Below are positions 45,376 through 52,506 of a stretch of 64,000 nucleotides of DNA, piece after piece. The stretch comes from Deltaproteobacteria bacterium (GTDB lineage: Bacteria > Desulfobacterota > Desulfobaccia > Desulfobaccales > 0-14-0-80-60-11). A program made the translations under genes and the position numbers. Numbering within the stretch: position 1 is the first letter of the stretch; every line of letters starts with the position of its first letter. Location: NCBI GenBank assembly GCA_030018495.1, contig JASEFS010000016.1, positions 1 through 64,000 on the forward strand, written 5' to 3'. The notes beneath the pieces were generated by a model. That model saw only the letters and a list, made by a program, of their open reading frames with translations, did no database searches and was not told the origin of the DNA.

Positions 45376-46182
45376 TTAAGCAGTCAGAAGCGGGAGCAAA
45401 AGCTCCATTGCCCGGGCCAGATTGCGCGCCGCCCCGCGGCTGCGCCGCCAGAAATGCAAAAGCTGCAACACCCGCCGGGGATCCCGCGCCAGCCAACCAA
45501 GGGCCATTCCCACTCCCGGGGTCCTGTTAGCATTTAGCGCCTCAGTCAGGAAAGCCGGAATTTCCTCCCCGGCCGCGTCCGTCACGGCGCGCATTCCCAA
45601 AAAAGGCACCCCATGCGCCCCGGCCACTGCCGCCACCGCGGCGGTCTCCAGGTCCAGCACGGGATGCCTCAGACGCCGCAAAGCCGGGAGGGGGTCCGCT
45701 TTGCCAAGGATGACAGGTGCAGTCACGATGCTGCCGGCCATGACCGGCAGTCCGGCGTCAGCCAGGCGCTTGACCAGGTCGGCGGCGGCAAACGGAACCG
45801 GGGGAGGCGCTGCCTCCCGCATTTCCCCGGTCTCGGGGGCATACTGCCAGTATGAACCTCCCAAGACAACAGCCCCAGGAGGGACTTCCGGAGTCAGGCC
45901 GCCCCCGAAGCCCACGGACAGCAGCACTCGGGGGCGCCCTACAGCAAGCAGTTGCTCAGCCGCGCCCCGGGCCGCGGCTTCCCCCACCCCCGAGACAGCC
46001 GCCAGCCCCCTCGCCTCCCCTGCCTCAAACTCCCAGGCCGGAAAGTTCAGGTCAGGCCGACGCCCGGCCTTCACCAGACGCAAAAAAGGCCGCACTTCAT
46101 AAATGAGCGCGGCCAGCATGGCAATAATTAAGGGTTGTTCTTTTGAATCAGCGGCGGAAGAGCCTGCCGGGGCCTCCGCCAT
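45376..46182 (-). CDS. Nucleoside phosphorylase-superfamily protein (HpnG/MTA-SAH nucleosidase-like)
   Basis: 268 residues. The PNP/UDP family core shows IAMLAALIYEVRPFLR, AVSGVGEAAARGAAEQLL, LLSVGFGGGLTPE, PVLDLETAAVAAVAGAHGVPFLGMRAVTDAA; the LDLETAA Glu is the nucleoside ligand. The MxAALxxEVRPF opening and size recall the hopanoid-associated phosphorylase HpnG and MqnB-type futalosine hydrolases. Given the isoprenoid neighbours, HpnG-like is a reasonable guess, but squalene-hopene cyclase is not in the window. The ATG at 46182 overlaps the stop of the upstream membrane-protein gene. Confidence 0.72.
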   Translation of the reverse strand: MAEAPAGSSAADSKEQPLIIAMLAALIYEVRPFLRLVKAGRRPDLNFPAWEFEAGEARGLAAVSGVGEAAARGAAEQLLAVGRPRVLLSVGFGGGLTPEVPPGAVVLGGSYWQYAPETGEMREAAPPPVPFAAADLVKRLADAGLPVMAGSIVTAPVILGKADPLPALRRLRHPVLDLETAAVAAVAGAHGVPFLGMRAVTDAAGEEIPAFLTEALNANRTPGVGMALGWLARDPRRVLQLLHFWRRSRGAARNLARAMELLLPLLTA

Positions 46183-46184
46183 GG

Positions 46185-46916
46185 CTACTTGGGAGCCGGC
46201 AGGGAGCGGTTTCCGGAATCCGGCGGCACCAGTTCGGCATCGGTGGAGACAGGCTTGCCCACCTGTTTGGCCCGGCGCCACCGCTTGCCGCCCTGCACCA
46301 GGAGGTTGCCGCTCTTGTGCAGGACGGTGCGGTCATCCAGGATGATGAGCCCGTGCTTGTCCGAAATGTCGGCATAATACTGATACTTCATCTGCTTCTG
46401 GTTGAGGCGGTATTTGAAAAACAGGAAAAAGAGCATGTAGATGACCACGATGACGCCCAAGCCGCCCAGCACCCAGCTCAAAAAGATAAAGGTGTTCTGA
46501 GTCAGAGACGACAGCCAGGCCATTATGTGGTTCATGTTGTAGATGGCGAAAATCGTCACCAGGAGCAGAAAGAGGATGGCCAGCATGGGCAGCCGGCGCA
46601 CCTGACGCACCACCGCATCCAACTGGTTTTCGGGGTAGCCTTCCTCCTCCTTGGGCGACGGCTCCTCGCCCAAAAAGTAGTTGAATCCGGAAATTATAAC
46701 TCCCATAAGGAAGGTGAAGACGATGGGGAAGGCAAAGGCGACGAACAGGTATTCCCGCCAGGGGAAGGGGGTATAGACGCGATGGTATTTATCATCCGCG
46801 GCCCACAGGGCCACCACGATGAAGATGACGATCTCCAGGATGCCGATCAGCTTGAGGTAGTCGAAGAAAAGCTTCTTGCGGTCGGCTTTATTGAAATAAG
46901 TGGCGATTCTTGACAT
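46185..46916 (-). CDS. Conserved membrane protein with cytoplasmic basic tail
   Basis: 243 residues starting MSRIATYFNKADRKK. About four membrane helices at roughly 20-40, 55-80, 110-130 and 140-170; the C-terminal 70 residues are hydrophilic with ISDKHGLIILDDRTVLHKSGNLLV. No family recognised. Translationally coupled to the phosphorylase gene downstream. It lies downstream of the seleno-cytochrome/dsrE genes on the same strand, with a 286-bp gap. The region 46917-47201 upstream shows no gene. Confidence 0.6.
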   Translation of the reverse strand: MSRIATYFNKADRKKLFFDYLKLIGILEIVIFIVVALWAADDKYHRVYTPFPWREYLFVAFAFPIVFTFLMGVIISGFNYFLGEEPSPKEEEGYPENQLDAVVRQVRRLPMLAILFLLLVTIFAIYNMNHIMAWLSSLTQNTFIFLSWVLGGLGVIVVIYMLFFLFFKYRLNQKQMKYQYYADISDKHGLIILDDRTVLHKSGNLLVQGGKRWRRAKQVGKPVSTDAELVPPDSGNRSLPAPK

Positions 46917-47201
46917 GCCAAACCCTTCGGGCGGTTTTTTGCTGTTAAAAAAATAACAGACAAAGCCCGAGCGGTCAATGATTTTGTCGGAACCGACGCC
47001 ACAGGCGCAGGAAGATCGTTTGAAAGAACAGGCCTTAACGGGAGCATAAGGCCGGCCACCGCGCACCTCTAGCGGGCTATCTGGCAGCCTGGTTCAATGC
47101 TGCCAAAGCCAATGAAATGGAACCGCCGTTTTCCTGGCCCGTCCGGAAGATATCCGCTCCGGAAGGACGCCGCCAGGAAATTTATCCAGCCTTAGGGCCG
47201 G

Positions 47202-47558
47202 CTAGAAGGTCATCGTTTGATATTCGGCTATCAAATCGATGAGATACGGCGCCCCTAATATGCTGACCCCCGGAATCATTTCATCGGGGGTTAAATATCT
47301 GTGATCCACTCAGGCCTTGCAGGCCACAATCTCACATTTTTCCTGTATCAAATAATCGATAAACGGCTTCATTTCTTCGCCGGTGGCCGCGCGCACGCCT
47401 TCGGCCATGCCCAGTTGGGCCCAGTGAATGGCGTCGTCCACCAGGAAGACCTTGACGTCATGCCCCTTTTCTCGGGCCACTTTGGCGAACTGCCAGGCCC
47501 GGGTGGCGCGCCCGGCCTTCTCGAAGCCGTTGGAAATGATAAAAAGCATTTTCGCCAT
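47202..47558 (-). CDS. DsrE-family selenoprotein (in-frame UGA at residue 83, CxxU motif)
   Basis: 118 residues if UGA at 47310-47312 is read as selenocysteine. Residues 1-82 are a DsrE/DsrF-like fold (MAKMLFIISNGFEKAGRA, GHDVKVFLVDDAIHWA). The sequence then reads IVACKA-U-VDHRYLTPDEMIPGVSILG and ends at TAG 47202. The post-UGA part is what a DsrE protein needs to be complete, and the UGA takes the place of a redox Cys in C-x-x-C. A hairpin lies 25 nt after the UGA. The RBS GGAGGTGATC sits just before ATG 47558. DsrE-like selenoproteins are known. It follows the seleno-cytochrome gene by 87 bp, so probably one operon. Stopping at UGA would give a truncated fold. Confidence 0.8.
47266..47291 (-). 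promoter_or_regulatory. Candidate bacterial SECIS hairpin of dsrE
   Basis: ACCCCCG / CGGGGGU, 7-bp stem with 12-nt loop AUGAAAUGAUUC; the loop starts 26 nt 3' of the UGA, inside the usual SelB window, with a G near the 5' side of the loop. Confidence 0.6.
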
Positions 47559-47645
47559 TTGATCACCTCCTTTACCGAAATTTTTAGAATGCAAAGACTT
47601 CAGCCTTAAAGTTCAGTTACTTAGGCGGCCTCGCCCTCTCCTAGC

Positions 47646-50204
47646 TTACTCCCCGCCTTCTTCCTGCTTCTCTGCCGGTTGCTCCTGAGCCGCAACCTCC
47701 TTGTACCACTCCGAGTGGTGCTTTTTGGCCCACTTGCGGCCCACCTTGCCGTCCACCAGGGCCCGCCAGGTGCCCGGGTTGGCGATGGTGCCCAGGTACG
47801 CGTGAGCGATCACCGCGGCCACGAAGATAACCGCCACGAGGCCGTGCATGGTGGACATCAAGCAGTTAAACGTCAGCGGCAGGCTGTTCTTGAAGATCAG
47901 GAGCACGCCGGTCGCACCCATAAAGAGGCTCAAGGCGGCGGTCAGCCATACAAAGATCTTTTGTCCCGCGTTCAGCCGGCCCGCCGGGACTTCCACCTCA
48001 GTGCCGCTGAAGTAGCCGCCATGCTTCTTCAGCCATTCCCTGTCGTAGGGCGCGAACCTGGCGTCCCTGGCCCAGAGGATGACGCTCACCGCCGAGGCAG
48101 CCAGGAAGATAAGGCCGGTGACCCAGTGAAAGATCACCGCGCCGGCGGGCGAGTCGAAAAACATCCTGAGCATGGACACATTATTATAGAAGAAGATATA
48201 ACCGGTGAACGTCAGCAGCAAAAAGGCGATCATCCGGACCAGATGCGTCCAGCGCTCCGCCAGGCTGAAGCGTTGAATCACCGCGGGCTCGGCGTAGAAA
48301 TCCGCGCCCTTTGGCCCCATGCCGGTGTAGTGCAGGGTGATGGCGAATACCAGGAGGAGCAGGAATATGCTCACATAGGGCGTGAGATACATCTGGTGAA
48401 ACTGGTTCACATAAAAGGCCCAGGGCTGGCAGCCGAAGAACCTCCCGGAGCTCTGGGTGACGGGCTTGCCGCCGGGGCCGAACATGTCGGTAACAATCTG
48501 GCCCTTGAACATATGGGCCTCAGCGGAGTGGCAGTCGCCGCAGCCGTTTGCGCCCAAAGCCAGGCTGGCCGGGGCCACGTTGTGGTTGATGTTGAACCCC
48601 TCCAGGTGGCCGGCCCAGGTGTCGTCCTGCCGGCTTGCCACCTCCCCCTTATCGTCCAGAAAATAGAGCCTGCCGCCCTTATGGAAAAAGGGTTTGACTT
48701 GCTGAAAGCGCTTGTTGCCCTGAAGGGTTTCCGTGAGAGCCGCCAGCGCGGTTTTGATCTGCTCGGGGGTGTGCAACTCCGGCCTTTGGGGGTTTTTGGG
48801 CTGAAGCTGCGCCTTGGCTTTTTCATAGCCTTTTTTAAGCTCCCGGGCAAACAAGGGGTAATGAATGCCGTCCTTGTCTTGGTTGGTGAAGAACACCGCT
48901 TTCAGCACGTTCACCGGCCAAAGCTTGCCGTGTTCGTCCCTCTGGTACTGAGGGTGCCAGGTGAACTCCTGGCCGATTTTTTTGGCGCCCGGCGGCGGCA
49001 TCATTTTGGCGTAATTAACCATGCCGCCGGTGGTGACATCGAAGCCTTCGCCAGCAGCCCGGTGCAGGGCCGGGATGTGGCAGACTTCGCAGGCCAGCTT
49101 GTCCAGATGGTTGGGGCGGATCTTCATGTGCGCCGGCCGGGGCGCGCCCATGTAGCCCTGTTCGTGGCACTGGCCGCAGGTCTTTATGGTGTTGTCCAGG
49201 TCGTCCCGCACCGTGGAGACGTTTTCATCCCCTTTGGCGAAGTTGTGCATGTCGTCGATGGCCGGGTGGCAATGAGCGCAGTTCATGCCCTGGAGGTTGT
49301 GGACATCGTGGTTGACCCGGTCGTCCCAGGAAAAGCCCCGCTTCTTGACATCCGACAGGCCGTGGCAGAAGACGCAGTTCTCCGCGGGCGGCGGATAGGC
49401 CAGGTCCAGGACGATTCGGCCGTCATTATTGAACAGCCGGGTGTTGTACGATACCACCGGCTGTTGGTCTTCTCTTACAAAACCCGTCACTTGGCCGATG
49501 CCCGAAGCCGCGGTGCCGGCCCACTTGTAATTCAGCATCTTGAGCTGCCGGGTGCGCTCTTTGAAATCATAGCCCGGCAGGTGGCAGATGAAGCAGTCCG
49601 CCTCCACCACGCCGGTTTTGTCCCAGCGGCTCTGGAAATAGTCGCCGTCCAGGCTCTGCGCCAGCCCGGGGTTGGCCTGCAGCCGGGCGCTGTAGCGCTG
49701 GCCGTCCCGGTCGTACTCCAGGCCGCCGCCCCCCGGATGGCAGGAGCCGCAAGAAGGCTGGGTGATGTTTTGGGGGTCTATGGGTCCGACGCTGATCCAG
49801 GCCCACGGGGTGAGGTCAATCTGATCGGGATGGTCATTCTTCTTTTTCGCCAACTGGCGAAAGGAGGGCGGTCAGAACTTGCCCATCATGCCGTCGGACA
49901 GAACCCAGGGCTTTTTCTTGTCGAAATCGTCCTTGATCCGGTCCCAGCCCTGCTGGAAATGATAGCCCTTGGTGATCTTGTCATAGTCGTGGCAGGCCCC
50001 GCAGGTCTGGCGGGAGCTGTAAGGCTGGTCGGCGTTCTCGCCGGTCAGCGGGTTGATGATCCTGCCGTCCTCGGTCTTGAGGTGGAAAGGCACGCAAGCC
50101 CGTTCCTTGGCAATCACCGGCGACGGCGTCAAGAGGGCCGATAGGCCCGCCAGCGCCAAAATCGCCGCCATGCCGATGAGCAAGCTGACCGCAAAGCGTC
50201 TCAT
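47646..50204 (-). CDS. CbcL-like octaheme c / membrane cytochrome b, selenoprotein with UGA at residue 111
   Basis: 852 residues when UGA (49872-49874) is read through. Signal peptide at residues 1-32. Eight CxxCH heme-c sites: CGACH (68-72) before the UGA, then CGSCH (152-156), CFICH, CVFCH, CAHCH, CGQCH, CEVCH and CGDCH after it. A C-terminal membrane domain of four to five helices follows (from about residue 615), with His residues typical of a formate-dehydrogenase-gamma/HydC diheme cytochrome b. This matches the layout of Geobacter CbcL, an inner-membrane quinol oxidase passing electrons to periplasmic cytochromes. The Sec context is GMMGKF-U-PPSFRQLAKKK. The first 110 residues carry the only signal peptide and the rest carries none, so both must be one protein. 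A strong hairpin follows the UGA. Confidence 0.82.
49845..49862 (-). promoter_or_regulatory. Candidate bacterial SECIS hairpin of the cytochrome gene
   Basis: UUUCGCC-AGUU-GGCGAAA: perfect 7-bp stem, tetraloop with G at position 2, loop beginning 17 nt after the UGA. This is close to the textbook bacterial SECIS geometry. Confidence 0.75.
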
Positions 50205-50560
50205 GGCAATAGTATTCCTCCCAGATCCAGGTTCAGAAATAAATAAAGCAGGTACGGCGAAAGCCGTGAGACCGATGAAGCTCGAAATTTGCCTTTTATG
50301 TTAGCATAAGTGCATATTTGCGGGCCATTGCAAATGAAGCTTTATTATACAAAATTTTTCAAAAAAGGATTGCAAAAGATAAGGCGCCACCCCACGGCCC
50401 GCGTCGGGCGGCCCCGCGTCTTTCAGGCTTTGTAAAAAATCTTGGACCTATTTCGGATAAATCATCGAAGAGTGAAATGTTTTATGATAATTTAAAGATG
50501 CTTTAACCGCCCGGTCTTGCGGATAATTAGTTGCGGTTGGGGACTTGGAGGTTGGTTGGC
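50205..50560. other. Divergent intergenic region
   Basis: About 355 bp between the seleno-cytochrome (-) and the CAP gene (+). AT-rich stretch at 50296-50370. The cytochrome RBS GGGAGG is visible. No confident promoter pair or repeat was read. Confidence 0.45.
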
Positions 50561-51109
50561 ATGCAAAGAATCAGCCGGGTTTGGTGGATTTCGGCTTTGG
50601 TGGTGACGGTTTTGTTTATCATGCAGCCCGCTTCGGCCCAACGCATCAAGCGCTACCGGGAGCGGCCAGAAACCCAGGGCATAGAATTCCTCGTGGAGGT
50701 TGAAAAAGGAGTGTTCAAGCTGACCAACGAGATGCGCCGCAAAAACGCCCTGCCGCCGCTGACGGACGAACGGCTGCTGCGCGATATCGCCCGGGACCAC
50801 TCCGTGGATATGCTCATGAAGAAATTCTTCAGCCATGTCAATCCTGACGGGAAAAGTCCTCATGAGCGCATCATCAGTGAGTATCCATATGCGCTGACCG
50901 CCACCGGGGAAAACATTTGGGGCGCCGACGGTTCGGAGCCTCTGGACACCGGGCGGTTGGCCCGCATTATTGTGGACACCTGGATGTCCAGCCCCGGACA
51001 TCGTCAAAATATTCTCAATTCCAATTTCACGGATATCGGGGTGGGAGTCGCCGCGGTCGGCAAGCAGATCCGCGCCACCCAGGTTTTTGCTCGGATCAAA
51101 AACCAATAG
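50561..51109 (+). CDS. Exported CAP/SCP-domain protein
   Basis: 182 residues. A signal peptide (about 1-27, cleavage after ASA) is followed by a CAP (cysteine-rich secretory/SCP, PF00188-type) domain: FKLTNEMRRKNALPPLTDERL, FFSHVNPDGKSPHERI, TATGENIWG, IVDTWMSSPGHRQNILN and DIGVGVA. The two conserved His and Glu of the CAP cavity are present. Start at ATG 50561 behind TTGGAGGT. Periplasmic; function of bacterial CAP proteins is generally unknown. Confidence 0.88.
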   Translation: MQRISRVWWISALVVTVLFIMQPASAQRIKRYRERPETQGIEFLVEVEKGVFKLTNEMRRKNALPPLTDERLLRDIARDHSVDMLMKKFFSHVNPDGKSPHERIISEYPYALTATGENIWGADGSEPLDTGRLARIIVDTWMSSPGHRQNILNSNFTDIGVGVAAVGKQIRATQVFARIKNQ

Positions 51110-51306
51110 CATAATCAGGCCTCCCGCTTTCATCCGGCTGACGAAATTTTCCCGGCCGCCCTGAGGCTAAGATTTTGTTGAAACCGGTGCTGCTTAATTG
51201 TGCAACTACCGGGAAGCAACATTAACGTATGGCTTGCTCGCCAGTCTTGCACTCTTGCGAGCCTTGAAAAAACCGCTTATGTCTCTCTTAAGAAAGGAGG
51301 ATGACG

Positions 51307-52296
51307 ATGGCCAAAGTAGCGATTAACGGCATGGGGCGCATCGGCAGGGCCGCGCTCAAGATTATTATGGAGAAGCCTTCTCTGGACCTAGTGGCAGTCA
51401 ACGACCTGATGCCTCTGGACAATCTGGTGTACCTGCTCAGGTACGACACCGTGTATGGCAGATATGGCAAAGAGGTGAAAATCGACGGCGGCGACCTGAT
51501 GGTGGGCGGCAAGAAAATCAAATTTCTCAGCGTCAAAGATCCCACCCAGCTCCCCTGGAAAGACATGGGGATCGAAGTGGTGTTTGAATGCACCGGGGTG
51601 TTTACCAACACCGAGGGCCTCAACAAGCACGTCCAGGCCGGCGCCCAATATGTGGTTTTGTCGGCTCCTCCCAAGGACACGATGTGCACTATCGTGCATG
51701 GCGTCACCCAGCCGCCCGCGGGCCAGCAGGTGTTTTCCTGCGCCAGTTGCACCACCAACTGCATTGCGCCCGTAGTGGAGATCCTGGGACGCCGCATCGG
51801 CATCAAAAAAGCCATCATGACCACCATTCATGCCTACACCTCTTCCCAGCTCATTGTGGACGGCCCTGCCAAGAAGTTCGCCCGGGGCCGGGCGGGCGCG
51901 GCCAACTTTGTGCCCACCAGCACCGGCGCGGCCAAGGCCACTACCGACATCCTGCCGGAATTTAAAGGCAAATTTGACGGCGTGGCGGTGCGGGGTCCGG
52001 TGGCCTGCGGCTCTTTGGCGGACATCGTCATGGTGATGGAAAGATCCACCACTGCCGAAGAGGTGAACAACATCCTCCGGGAAGAGGCTGAAAGCCCTCG
52101 CTATAAAGACATTTTGGGCGTAGCCGAAGACCCCCTGGTCTCCTCCGACATCATCAAGGACCCCCGGGCCTCGGTGGTGGAGCTTTCCATGACCCAGGTG
52201 GTGGACGGCGACCTCCTCAAAGTCATGACCTGGTACGACAACGAATGGGGCTATACCAACCAGATGATCCGCGAAGCCCTGCGGCTGGTGGGATAA
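51307..52296 (+). CDS. gap: Glyceraldehyde-3-phosphate dehydrogenase
   Basis: 329 residues; NAD-dependent oxidation of GAP. N-terminal KVAINGMGRIGRAALK (Met in place of the usual Phe in GFGRIGR), catalytic Cys in SCASCTTNCIAP, GRAGAANFVPTSTGAAKA and WYDNEWGYTNQM. Start at ATG 51307: the AGGAGG of the RBS ends at 51300, directly against the earlier ATG at 51301, so the second ATG has proper spacing. No pgk or tpi adjacent. Confidence 0.95.
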   Translation: MAKVAINGMGRIGRAALKIIMEKPSLDLVAVNDLMPLDNLVYLLRYDTVYGRYGKEVKIDGGDLMVGGKKIKFLSVKDPTQLPWKDMGIEVVFECTGVFTNTEGLNKHVQAGAQYVVLSAPPKDTMCTIVHGVTQPPAGQQVFSCASCTTNCIAPVVEILGRRIGIKKAIMTTIHAYTSSQLIVDGPAKKFARGRAGAANFVPTSTGAAKATTDILPEFKGKFDGVAVRGPVACGSLADIVMVMERSTTAEEVNNILREEAESPRYKDILGVAEDPLVSSDIIKDPRASVVELSMTQVVDGDLLKVMTWYDNEWGYTNQMIREALRLVG

Positions 52297-52497
52297 AAAT
52301 CAGGGGTCAGGGATCAGGGATTCAGTAATATTAGCTTGATGTAATCTTACTTATCTCCTGGCCCCTGACCCCTGACCCCGGATCCCTTTCTTTAAAAAAA
52401 TTACCGGGCGACAAGGCGAAAGGGCGAAAAGGGGAAAAGGATAAGACATCCAGACCTCCCCTTTTCCGCCTTTTACCCTTTTCGCCTTTTGCCCCTG
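52297..52497. repeat. Paired inverted heptamer/octamer repeats between gap and the GH15 gene
   Basis: Outer pair: CAGGGGTCAGGGATCAGGG (52301-52319) against CCCCTGACCCCTGACCCC (52362-52379), heptamer based, able to form a hairpin. Inner second pair: AAGGCGAAAGGGCGAAAAGGGG (52413-52434) against CCCCTTTTCCGCC...CCCTTTTCGCC (52459-52489). The latter is the CCTTTTCG family also at 20.1-20.4 and 57.6 kb. Confidence 0.75.
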
Positions 52498-52506
52498 GAA
52501 TCCTTT

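Noticed and set aside
47679-50144. 821-codon + strand frame opposite the cytochrome gene
   Set aside because: Antisense shadow; the - strand has eight CxxCH motifs, a signal peptide and membrane helices.
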